Assembly: GCA_026770585.1 (NCBI GenBank)
Contig: MU646353.1
Location: forward strand, 386,337-396,443
Direction: 5' to 3'
Source of the DNA: Baffinella frigidus
Taxonomy: Eukaryota > Cryptophyceae > Cryptomonadales > Baffinellaceae
DNA: 10,107 nt
The notes beneath the pieces are model-generated. The model did not search any database. It was given only the letters and a program-made list of their open reading frames with translations, and was not told the DNA's origin. The position numbers and the translations under genes were made by a program. Below are positions 1 to 5,089 of the stretch, in pieces; the first letter of the stretch is position 1, and each line of letters opens with the position of its first letter.

Positions 1-44
1 AGAGAGAGAGAAAGAGAGAGAAAGGAAGAGAGAGAGAGAGAGAG
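1..44. repeat. (GA)n microsatellite
   Basis: A purine dinucleotide tract, almost pure AG with a few AAAG and GGAA interruptions, runs into the left edge of the window, so its full length is unknown. Confidence 0.95.
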
Positions 45-182
45 CCCTGCTCCTGCACCCCTCAGAGCGTCCTCGCGCGCGTCCATCCCCGCCAAACCCA
101 CCTCCTTCGCTGAGAAACCGTTTCCCTCTAGCTCTGCCCCGTGCGGGTTGACTAATCGTTACCACATGATCGTTACCCCCTG

Positions 183-378
183 CCCTCGCAATCGCTGCCT
201 GTTGGTCCTCGCTGTCTTCAAGGTTCCCAAGCAGGGGAGGCTTGTTAGGACCCCACTCCGATGTGAATTCGTTTCACGCATCGGGGAGGGACCAGACGCC
301 CGGAAGGCCACCGCAGGGGTCGACCGGGCCCTCGCAATCGCTGCCTGTTGGTCCTCGTTATCTCCAAGGTTCCCAAGC
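183..378 (+). repeat. Two direct copies of a 50-bp repeat
   Basis: Copies at 183-232 and 329-378 both start CCCTCGCAATCGCTGCCTGT and end AAGGTTCCCAAGC. They differ at a few bases in the middle (GCTGTCTTCA against GTTATCTCCA). The 146-bp spacing is too long for a simple satellite, so this looks like a segmental duplication. A short reading frame crosses both copies, but nothing in it resembles a known protein. Confidence 0.8.
249..293. repeat. Imperfect hairpin
   Basis: The left arm GGACCCCACTCCGATGTGAA pairs imperfectly with the complement of TTCACGCATCGGGGAGGGAC around a short TTCGT centre. The hairpin lies between the two 50-bp direct repeats. Its role is unknown. Confidence 0.55.
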
Positions 379-410
379 GCCGCTCCCCGCCACGCTCATA
401 GGGTAAGGTC

Positions 411-550
411 CTGAAAACCGGGTAGTTGACCCTACGGTGTTGCCTACGGTCGGCCGCAGGGCCCTAGGGGGGGTCCTATGAATCATTAGGTCCTAGGGGC
501 CCTACGGCCTACCATAGGCAATACCGTAGGCCTATCTACCCGATTTCCAG
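411..550. mobile_element. Family C foldback (MITE-like), full copy
   Basis: This is a near-complete palindrome. The left arm starts CTGAAAACCGGGTAG and the right arm ends CTACCCGATTTCCAG. Arms of about 55-60 bp carry repeated CCTACGG, GGGCCCTAGG and GGCCTA blocks and enclose a loop around TCCTATGAATCATTAGG. There is no coding capacity, so this is a non-autonomous foldback element or stable hairpin. A shortened relative lies at 5569-5641. I could not define a target-site duplication. Confidence 0.7.
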
Positions 551-610
551 CCCGTTGTCTTATGAATCTCGGCCTAACCACCCGGGTTTTAGCCTGATAT
601 CTTATGAACC
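539..610 (+). repeat. Degenerate 30-bp direct repeat
   Basis: The end of the family C hairpin plus its flank (539-568, CCCGATTTCCAGCCCGTTGT onward) is repeated in degenerate form at 581-610. Both copies finish with CTTATGAA followed by T or C. The offset is 42 bp. Confidence 0.5.
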
Positions 611-651
611 TCTCCAGGAATGTTGGGCGGCGCCCAACATTACAGGAGAGG
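607..651. repeat. Hairpin with perfect 10-bp inner stem
   Basis: AATGTTGGGC (619-628), loop GGC, then GCCCAACATT (632-641) form a perfect stem. After a short mismatch the stem is extended outward by CCTCTCC against GGAGAGG. It starts where the preceding direct repeat ends. No T-tract follows, so it is not a terminator. Confidence 0.75.
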
Positions 652-730
652 GTTCCCCGGACAAAGTCTCCCTGCGTCAGTGCTGACGGGCGGCATCTCG
701 GTGATCCCAGAGCTACGATGGCACCTGCCT

Positions 731-820
731 GTGTAGGATGACCGGAGTGACGTTACCACAGTGTAGGATGACCGGAGTGACGTTACCACAGTGTAGGATG
801 ACCGGAGTGACGTTACCACA
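731..820 (+). repeat. Three perfect tandem copies of a 30-bp repeat
   Basis: The unit GTGTAGGATGACCGGAGTGA followed by CGTTACCACA occurs three times without a mismatch (731-760, 761-790, 791-820). A single copy in the opposite orientation lies at 1456-1485. Copies abut with no spacers, so this is a minisatellite rather than a CRISPR array. Confidence 0.95.
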
Positions 821-839
821 GTGGACCTACCCTGGGCAG

Positions 840-859
840 GTGCTAGTGCAGCTCCTGGA
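840..859 (+). other. Degraded copy of the exon A acceptor and exon head
   Basis: The sequence GGGCAG then GTGCTAGTGCAG matches the 3' splice site and first bases of exon A at 1222 (TGGCAG, GTGCTAGCGCAG), about 382 bp upstream of it. Similarity fades after about 20 bases. MITE A1 and MITE B1 lie between the two copies. It may be an unused duplicate acceptor. The call rests on a short match. Confidence 0.45.
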
Positions 860-871
860 TCGCCGCGGATG

Positions 872-1035
872 ATTTCACAAGGAAACACTTTTAATTTATG
901 AACTGGAAACAATGAAATTTACTACCCATAACGATCTGTATCAGTAATATTAAAGCAAACGTGTAGCAATTTTGAATCCAAGTTTACGAATTACTGAATC
1001 CATGTTTATAAATTAAGAGTGTTTCAATATGAGAT
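872..1035. mobile_element. MITE family A, copy 1
   Basis: AT-rich foldback element. The left end ATTTCACAAGGAAACACTTT pairs with the complement of the right end, which reads ATCTCATATTGAAACACTCT. Inner parts (AATGAAATTTACTAC against GTGTAGCAATTTT) are also complementary, so most of the element can fold on itself. It shares ends and core with copies at 1712 and 3869. There is no coding capacity. It inserts AT-rich DNA into a GC-rich intron. Target-site duplication is unclear. Confidence 0.8.
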
Positions 1036-1092
1036 TGTAGACCGGCCTCGTGCCATGGGTGTTTGAGTTCCCTTTTCCGCCCGGCACGGGCA

Positions 1093-1218
1093 CCACGCCA
1101 GAGTGCAGGAGGGGGTTGAATTATGTCGAACGATTCTGGATACGTCGGTTGACTTTTGAAACCCACTGCCTTCAGGAGAAATTGACTTTTGGCGAACCGT
1201 TCCACGACTCTGGCGTGG
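1093..1218. mobile_element. MITE family B, copy 1, abutting exon A
   Basis: Perfect 12-bp terminal inverted repeats CCACGCCAGAGT (1093-1104) and ACTCTGGCGTGG (1207-1218). The last 56 bp (1163-1218) are about 85-90% identical, in inverted orientation, to 4060-4115 in copy 2. The element ends one base before the CAG (1219-1221) that I propose as the 3' splice site of exon A, so the end of the intron may be made by this element. It encodes no protein. Confidence 0.7.
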
Positions 1219-1221
1219 CAG

Positions 1222-1292
1222 GTGCTAGCGCAGCCGCGGGACTTCGCAGACCACATCCGCCGCGCGGCCGCGGCCGATCTGTTCCTCGACAG
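1222..1292 (+). CDS. GT41 (O-GlcNAc transferase-like) exon A
   Basis: This 71-nt exon reads VLAQPRDFADHIRR then AAAADLFLD plus a split codon AG. The pattern H-[IVL]-x-R-x4-[LA]-D-L-F-L-D is the GT41 catalytic-domain block that in human OGT carries His901, which stacks on the uridine of UDP-GlcNAc. The acceptor is GGCGTGGCAG (to 1221) and the donor is AG|GTCTCA (1293). Joined to exon B the split codon becomes AGT (Ser), giving LFLDSFTYN, which matches the family consensus LFLDTFPYN. Upstream exons with the N-terminal catalytic half or TPR repeats were not found in the first 1221 bases. GT41 enzymes move GlcNAc (SPINDLY relatives move fucose) onto Ser/Thr of nucleocytoplasmic proteins. The family call is firm; substrate specificity cannot be read from this piece. 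Confidence 0.8.
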
Positions 1293-1330
1293 GTCTCATC
1301 GCCCCTCCTCGCCTCTTCCCTCACACGCCC

Positions 1331-1360
1331 TTCCTCGCCCCTCCTCGCCCCTCCTCGCCC
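1331..1360 (+). repeat. 10-bp pyrimidine tandem repeat
   Basis: Three copies of YTCCTCGCCC lie just upstream of the duplicated exon tail. With CCCTGCGCCCTGACAG they form a pyrimidine-rich tract of the kind that precedes a 3' splice site. Confidence 0.7.
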
Positions 1361-1405
1361 CTGCGCCCTGACAGAACGCTCCGCGGCCGAGCTCTTCCTC
1401 GATAG
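1361..1405 (+). other. Duplicate of the exon A tail with its own donor
   Basis: Bases 1382-1405 match the last 24 bases of exon A (1269-1292) with three differences. The two read AAELFLD and AADLFLD: one Asp/Glu swap and two silent changes. The duplicate ends in GATAG|GTTGAG, also a good donor, and is preceded by CTGACAG, a possible acceptor at 1374. An exon starting at 1375 would carry AACGCTCC before GCGGCC and be in a different entry phase from exon A, so a simple mutually exclusive exon is not proven. The 40 bp at 1361-1400 recur perfectly in inverted orientation at 2381-2420. Confidence 0.65.
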
Positions 1406-1455
1406 GTTGAGCCCCGGCACGTGCTGTCCGTATATCTCATTATAGTGGACGTGAC

Positions 1456-1485
1456 TGTGGTAACGTCACTCCGGTCATCCTACAC
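1456..1485 (-). repeat. Inverted single copy of the 30-bp repeat
   Basis: TGTGGTAACGTCACTCCGGT followed by CATCCTACAC is the exact reverse complement of the unit repeated three times at 731-820. The flanking bases also agree slightly (GTGGAC on one side). Confidence 0.95.
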
Positions 1486-1497
1486 GGGCATGTATCC

Positions 1498-1614
1498 CCA
1501 TAACCCCCCCTCCTCTTCCTCCATCCACCCCCCTCGCCCCTCCACTCATCTTCATCCACACGCCCCATCACCCCTCGCTGATTTACATAACAATCAAAAG
1601 TCAACTTATGTAAA
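1498..1614. other. Pyrimidine-rich tract and small inverted repeat
   Basis: C/T-rich sequence (1498-1575) is followed by TTTACATAA (1582-1590) and TTATGTAAA (1606-1614), a 9-bp perfect inverted repeat with a 15-nt loop. No gene is visible here. Confidence 0.5.
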
Positions 1615-1711
1615 AAGTCATGTTCTGTGTTAGTCGGCGTATACGCCCTTAACAAATACATGATATGGTGTCCCGCGCGGTTCCAACGATGCTCCTCGTG
1701 CGGTCGGGCCA

Positions 1712-1878
1712 ATCTCATACGCAAACACCTATAATGTATAAACTGGATTCAATGAAATTTAAAGATTCGGCAATGAAATTTACTACACATAACGATCTTT
1801 ACTAGTAATATTAAAGCCAACGTGTAGTAATTTTGATTGAAATCCAGTTTATAAATGACAAGTGTTTCCGTATGAAAT
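1712..1878. mobile_element. MITE family A, copy 2
   Basis: The left end ATCTCATACGCAAACACCTA and the right end (complement ATTTCATACGGAAACACTTG) form imperfect terminal inverted repeats of about 36 bp that run on to TATAAACTGGA. The core shares AATGAAATTTACTACACATA with copy 1 and includes an internal partial duplication of AATGAAATTTA. It is non-coding, with no clear target-site duplication. Confidence 0.82.
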
Positions 1879-1952
1879 CAAGCCGGGGCGGGTCCCGCGG
1901 GAGGCCCGGGCGTCCGGGTCAACGAGCGTACCTACCTCCGCGCCTTCCCTGC

Positions 1953-1995
1953 CAGATTTCCGAAGAGGTGCCGCCCGCACCTCCGCGGAAATCTG
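1953..1995. repeat. 18-bp-arm hairpin
   Basis: CAGATTTCCGAAGAGGTG (1953-1970) pairs with CACCTCCGCGGAAATCTG (1978-1995) with two mismatches and a 7-nt loop. It lies directly after MITE A2 in GC-rich sequence. Confidence 0.7.
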
Positions 1996-2041
1996 AGGTT
2001 GTGCGCCCATGTGCACGCGACCTTGGACCACCGTAGGCCTC

Positions 2042-2090
2042 TACAGGGGTACCTCGCTCGTAAGGAGCCGCGCCCCCCTTAGGACCACAC
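2042..2090 (+). mobile_element. Family E element, solo left end
   Basis: After a TA dinucleotide the sequence CAGGGGTACCTCGCTCGTAA matches the left terminal repeat of the complete elements at 6909 and 8115. The GGAGCCGCGCCCCCCTTAGGACCA that follows matches their next bases loosely. The right half is absent, so this is a truncated copy or one arm of a broken hairpin. Confidence 0.7.
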
Positions 2091-2266
2091 AGAAGGGCTA
2101 CAGATTTGTCTGGCCTGAGCTGTGACGGCTGTCAGTCTCGCGGGCGCCGCAGACGCGGCGGCTGAGTAGGCCTCACTGGCCTCACTCGGGTTGACTGCCA
2201 GACTGACCACGGCCAGCAGGGACGCGGCACTGCCTGGCGGGAGGACAGTCTCACGACTGCGACGCA
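2091..2266. other. GC-rich intronic sequence, nothing recognised
   Basis: Only short internal repeats are visible, for example two GGCCTCACT copies near 2168-2186. No coding block or element ends were seen. Confidence 0.4.
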
Positions 2267-2352
2267 GCCAAGGCAGTCACCTCGGACAGTTGGCTTCGGC
2301 GTCCGCGTGACCGGTCACGCGGGCGTTCACGAGCCTGCCGGCGGGGCTGTTC
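2267..2352 (-). repeat. Dispersed repeat G, copy 1
   Basis: This stretch of about 86 bp is the imperfect reverse complement of 5419-5507. It contains the perfect 18-bp palindrome CGCGTGACCGGTCACGCG at 2304-2321. The inverted exon A tail copy follows at 2381, so both repeats are in the same (minus) orientation here. Confidence 0.8.
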
Positions 2353-2380
2353 GAGGCAGGCGTGCGGGGGGGTTCCTGTG

Positions 2381-2420
2381 GAGGAAGAGCTCGGCCGCGG
2401 AGCGTTCTGTCAGGGCGCAG
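2381..2420 (-). other. Inverted copy of the exon A tail duplicate
   Basis: Forty bases are a perfect reverse complement of 1361-1400, covering the possible acceptor CTGACAG and the AAELFL codons but stopping just before GATAG|GT. Perfect identity over 40 bp in otherwise diverged sequence points to a recent copy event or gene conversion. Read on the minus strand it would give an exon-like ERSAAELFL. Confidence 0.85.
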
Positions 2421-2432
2421 TGGAAGCGGGTC

Positions 2433-2454
2433 GCACTGTCTTGCAAGACAGTGC
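2433..2454. repeat. 22-bp perfect palindrome
   Basis: GCACTGTCTTG is followed at once by its reverse complement CAAGACAGTGC with no loop. A (GC)n run follows. Confidence 0.9.
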
Positions 2455-2482
2455 GCGCGCGCAGTTTCCGCTCCAACAATCT

Positions 2483-2565
2483 TGCCTTTCTGGGCACCCC
2501 GATTGCATCTCCAACGCTATTGCCTTTCTGGGCCCCTCCGACCATGTCCTTCTGCCTTTCTGGGC
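2483..2565 (+). repeat. Three copies of TGCCTTTCTGGGC
   Basis: Identical 13-mers at 2483, 2521 and 2553, at 38- and 32-bp spacing. The same motif closes the small hairpin inside the exon-head array (for example TGCCGTTCTGGGC at 3376), so these appear to be degraded array units. Confidence 0.7.
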
Positions 2566-2584
2566 GACGCAACGCCATGAGGCA

Positions 2585-2669
2585 CGCTAACACCTAGCCC
2601 CTCCCCTCCTTGCAGTTTCACGCACAACGCGCAAGAGTCTGTCTAGTGTGTGTGTGCGCGCGCAGTGAC
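2585..2669 (+). repeat. Exon-head array, unit 1
   Basis: The order is CGCTAACACCTAGCCCCTCC with CCTCCTTGCAG (2585-2615), then TTTCACGCACAACGCGCA (2616-2633), then AGAGTCTG and a TG/GC-rich run. The first two parts are near-identical to the acceptor and first 18 bases of exon B (3414-3462), but the reading frame is lost in AGAGTCT. It is a decoy copy of the exon start. Confidence 0.8.
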
Positions 2670-2776
2670 TTTACAAGGGGCTGTGTCCCCAGACACCTAG
2701 CCTAGCCTGCGTGTCAGGTGCCCTCCCACCCATTGTAGAATTCGGGTTGGCTTGGATTTTTTCAGAGTCGAGTCGG

Positions 2777-2873
2777 GCGGAAACCTTGCGAAAATGCGCC
2801 GTTTTGTGTCATCTTATGGGTGGGGAATGCTATCTTGTCATCAATCGCAGGCATAAGATTGCGCAGTTTCCGC
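2777..2873. repeat. Imperfect inverted repeat
   Basis: GCGGAAAC (2777-2784) pairs with GTTTCCGC (2866-2873), and inside them CTTATG (2813) pairs with CATAAG (2852). The rest of 2670-2920 shows nothing else. Confidence 0.45.
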
Positions 2874-2920
2874 GTGGCTGCAGACAAGAAACCCACACCA
2901 GTTGACCGACCCGGTCCGTA

Positions 2921-3041
2921 TGGAACGACACATATACGTATATTACACCGTGCAAGAGTGTGACTAGTGTGTGTGCGCGCGTGGAACGACACATATACGT
3001 ATATTACACCGTGCGAGAGTCTGACGAGTATGAGTGTACGC
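2921..3041 (+). repeat. 61-bp tandem repeat, two copies
   Basis: TGGAACGACACATATACGTA and the bases after it to ACACCGTGC are repeated at 2921 and 2982, exactly 61 bp apart. Each is followed by AGAGT..GACT/GAC and TG/GC-rich sequence. The second part of each unit is the same AGAGTCTGACTCGTGTGTG motif found in the exon-head array, so this is a sub-variant of it. Confidence 0.88.
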
Positions 3042-3444
3042 GCAGTTTCACGTACAACGCGTAGAGTCTGACTCGTGTGTGCGCGCGCGCTGTGTCGCCA
3101 AGAAAGGATCGGCAGCGGTTGCCTTTCTCACTGTTACTTCTCAAGTTAACAGAGGTTCCACTTTTGCTTCGAGACGTTCCACTCTCGACTTGTGTCTTGG
3201 TGGGCCGCGCTCTTCCAGGGCATGCCACCAAGACAAACGTCATCCTCACAACATCAGGCTGGCGAGGAACGCTCACACCTAGCCCCTCCCCTCCTCGCAG
3301 TTGCACGTACAACGCGCAGAGTCTCCACTCGTGTGTGTGCGCGCGCCGTGCCGCCCAGAAAGGCTCGGCAGCGGTTGCCGTTCTGGGCGACACAACGCCA
3401 GGTTGGCGACGCGCGCTAACACCTGGCCCCTCCCCTCCGCGCAG
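3042..3444 (+). repeat. Exon-head array, units 2-4 leading into exon B
   Basis: Head copies of exon B occur at 3046-3062 and 3301-3318, before the real one at 3445-3462. Two of the three acceptor tracts in the region (3270-3300 and 3414-3444, spacing 144 bp) are near-identical CGCTMACACCTRGCCCCTCC runs ending in GCAG. Units continue AGAGTCTGACTCGTGTGTG, a (GC)n run, and a hairpin CGCCCAGAA..TTCTGGGCG around GGCTCGGCAGCGGTTGCC. Because 144 is a multiple of 3, frames stay open through the array on both strands, which gives spurious repeated peptides. Confidence 0.85.
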
Positions 3445-3502
3445 TTTCACGTACAACGCGCACACGACAGCCGTGGACGCCATCTGGGGGGGGGTGCCTG
3501 TG
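3445..3502 (+). CDS. GT41 (O-GlcNAc transferase-like) exon B
   Basis: This 58-nt exon starts with one base completing the codon split with exon A, then reads FTYNAHTTAVDAIWGGVPV. YNAHTTxxDAxWxGVPV is the GT41 signature. The HTT triad and following Asp match human OGT His920-Thr921-Thr922 and Asp925, which hold the UDP diphosphate and ribose. The distance from the exon A histidine to this histidine is 19 residues across the splice, exactly as in human OGT. The acceptor is CCCCTCCCCTCCGCGCAG (to 3444) and the donor is GTG|GTGAGC (3503), phase 0. The next conserved block (a TxPG..ASRV-like stretch) was not located downstream. The exon is intact. It is preceded by an array of copies of its own head, which may compete for splicing. 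Confidence 0.85.
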
Positions 3503-3663
3503 GTGAGCCGAAATTATTTACGTACCACCCTGGAGTACGCCTATAGGCAAATCGAGTTTTCAAAGACAATTCCTATACGAATGCACTGGGAATCGCTCGT
3601 CGGTCCCAGTCAGTCGTCAGTCAGGGTGGGCTTTGGGGGTTGGCCTGGGTGAGCCTCGCCAGG
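3503..3663 (+). other. Start of the intron after exon B
   Basis: The frame stays open from exon B to a TGA near 3650, but the peptide after VPV has no GT41 character, so the GTGAGC donor at 3503 is preferred. A weak echo of the exon B tail and donor (GGGGGTTGGCCTGG|GTGAGCC) lies at 3634-3655. Confidence 0.5.
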
Positions 3664-3819
3664 GTGTGTCCCTTCTGTTCAAACAGTGTTGCTGCCCCTT
3701 CTGTGTATGCATGATTGGTGTCAGTTGGTAGTGAAGCGGGGGGCTCTGCTGTGTGTGTCCCTTCCTTAAAAACATTGTTGCTGCCCCTTATGTTTTCGCA
3801 TGTTGACGCATGATTGGTG
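3664..3819 (+). repeat. Imperfect tandem duplication, about 90 bp
   Basis: GTGTGTCCCTTCTG..GTTGCTGCCCCTTCTGTG..GCATGATTGGTG at 3664-3720 is repeated with small insertions at 3753-3819. A third partial copy (GTGCCCCTGCTGTTACAACA) follows at 3821. Confidence 0.75.
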
Positions 3820-3868
3820 AGTGCCCCTGCTGTTACAACATTGTCCTCTGCTGCAACCGCATCCCCCA

Positions 3869-4016
3869 GATTTCACACGAAAACGGTTTTAATTTAAAAC
3901 CTTAGGAATCAATGAAAATTACTGCACGAATGCTCTAATATTACTACTAAAGATCATGTTGTGTAGTAAATTTCATTGCCCAGAAGTTTTGAATCAAAAC
4001 CGTTTTCAAATGAGAC
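3869..4016. mobile_element. MITE family A, copy 3
   Basis: The left end GATTTCACACGAAAACGGTT and right-end complement GTCTCATTTGAAAACGGTTT form terminal inverted repeats of more than 30 bp, continued by AATGAAAATTACTGCAC against GTGTAGTAAATTTCATTG. It is the most diverged of the three copies (ACGGTTTT replaces ACACTTTT) but keeps the palindromic plan, which points to compensatory change in both arms or to a separate subfamily. Confidence 0.8.
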
Positions 4017-4059
4017 TCTCCCACAGCCTGACGCCTGCCTCCTCTCGCACGTGCACCCA

Positions 4060-4240
4060 CCACGCCAGAGTCTTGGAAGGGGTCGCCAAAAGTCAATTCC
4101 TCCTGAGGGCAGTGGTTCTCACAAGTCAAAGGTTCTAGATATCTAGGACTTGAAAAAATTAAATTCATGATCGTTGGATTAAAAAAATTAAAATTAAACT
4201 TTAATTTTAAAAAAAAAATAAACACCTCCAATCTGGCGTG
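4060..4240. mobile_element. MITE family B, copy 2, with AT-rich core
   Basis: CCACGCCAGAGT at 4060-4071 and ATCTGGCGTG at 4231-4240 are the terminal inverted repeats. Bases 4060-4115 are an inverted copy of 1163-1218. The remaining core is different from copy 1: it holds the palindrome CTAGATATCTAG (4135-4146), a perfect 11-bp-arm palindrome TTAAAATTAAA/TTTAATTTTAA (4188-4210) and A-runs. As in copy 1, CAG|GT follows the right end (ACAG|GTCACG). Confidence 0.65.
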
Positions 4241-4306
4241 ACAGGTCACGTTACCGGGAGAGAAAGTCAACTCACGGCTTGCAGCGGGGGTCCTCGCCGC
4301 CCTCGG

Positions 4307-4351
4307 ACCAGGGTACCCCTCCCTTTCTCTCTGTCTCTCTCAAGGAAGTGG

Positions 4352-4389
<38 letters not shown>

Positions 4390-4584
4390 ACTCTCTCTCT
4401 CTGGCACTCTCTCTCTCTGTCACTCTCTCTCTCTCTCAAGGAAAAGGGCGGGTGGGCACGGGAGGAGATGCCAACGCTGCACCCAGACATCTCCGCCTCC
4501 CCAAATTTTGACCCCCCCCCCACGAAATCTACCTGTGAAATTGCGGGGGGGGCGAAATATGCTCGCACCAGGGCACCCCTCCCT
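4307..4584 (+). repeat. 18-bp direct repeat flanking the CT tract region
   Basis: ACCAGGGTACCCCTCCCT (4307-4324) and ACCAGGGCACCCCTCCCT (4567-4584) bracket the microsatellite and a G/C homopolymer-rich stretch with runs CCCCCCCCCC and GGGGGGGG near 4515-4551. No coding block was seen. Confidence 0.65.
4352..4437. repeat. (CT)n microsatellite
   Basis: An almost pure CT run with TGTCA and TGGCA interruptions. It makes long Ser/Leu and Arg/Glu open frames on the two strands that are not genes. Confidence 0.97.
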
Positions 4585-4606
4585 AGCGCTGTTTATTAAA
4601 ACTCGA

Positions 4607-5023
4607 GTTTTATTCTTGCTCGTCCTAAAGGCTTTCTATTCACCCTCTTCTGCTGCGTCTTGTTCTTTATTACTCTCGATACAGGTCCCAGGTAGGCCTT
4701 TGAGCCTTGAGTTCCCTCCCCACACGATGCTGCCCTTGTGAACAGATTCCAAAGTCAAGTGTGGGATTATTGCCCACGCCAAAAGTCAGCAATTGATCAC
4801 GTTTCCGATCGCGTTTCGGTGGGAAACGTGATCATTTCCCCACAAACCCCTCAAACGTCCATTTATTATGTTCGCGTGGATAGCCTCGTGTGGCCTTCGC
4901 CTCTTCTTCTGCATCTTCTTTACTACTCTCGATACAGGTCCTAGACAGGCCCTTGAGCCTTGAGTTGAGTGATACACAAGTCTGTTTTATTCTGGCTCGT
5001 CCCAAAGGCTTTCTATTCACCCT
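4607..5023 (+). repeat. Permuted repeat pair P-Q ... Q-P
   Basis: Block P (GTTTTATTCTTGCTCGTCCT onward, 40 bp) occurs at 4607-4646 and 4984-5023 with 38/40 matches. Block Q (CTTCTGC..ACTCTCGATACAGGTCC..GGCCYTTGAGCCTTGAGTT) occurs at about 4649-4713 and 4909-4972. In the first copy P precedes Q and in the second Q precedes P, all in direct orientation, as expected from a partly deleted tandem array of a P-Q unit. Q is related to the hairpin at 7471-7545. Confidence 0.75.
4794..4834. repeat. 13-bp perfect hairpin
   Basis: TGATCACGTTTCC (4794-4806) and GGAAACGTGATCA (4822-4834) are exact reverse complements around the 15-nt loop GATCGCGTTTCGGTG. It lies in the spacer between the two P/Q blocks. 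Confidence 0.9.
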
Positions 5024-5076
5024 TTGGTACTGAATTTCTGGTCTTAAATACTTTTAAGGACCGGCCAGAATAAAAC
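4984..5076. mobile_element. Foldback element with 19-bp ends
   Basis: GTTTTATTCTGGCTCGTCC (4984-5002) pairs with GGACCGGCCAGAATAAAAC (5058-5076) with two mismatches. The left arm is block P of the repeat above, so block P at 4607 is probably a half element. An inner GGTCTTAAATACTTTTAAGG stretch near the right arm also folds back. Confidence 0.65.
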
Positions 5077-5089
5077 TCAGGCAGAGCTA

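Noticed and set aside
731-820. CRISPR array
   Set aside because: Copies abut with no spacers, and the context is eukaryotic.
1172-2597. Shared peptide SAAERSVRAQ as a protein motif
   Set aside because: It is the antisense or inverted reading of the identical 40-bp exon-tail repeat, so the match carries no independent protein evidence.
3004-3652. Long frames on both strands with repeated 48-residue units (CALYVKLRGGEG)
   Set aside because: They are translations of the 144-bp exon-head array, which is a multiple of three. Only the part in exon B has family signature residues.
4238-4741. 167-codon frame rich in Ser/Leu and its Arg/Glu counterpart on the minus strand
   Set aside because: Produced by the (CT)n tract; no signal in the remainder.
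4855-4887. Candidate missing GT41 exon reading FAWIAS before GTGTGG
   Set aside because: The exit phase fits exon C, but there is no nearby acceptor and the conserved Arg-Val is absent.
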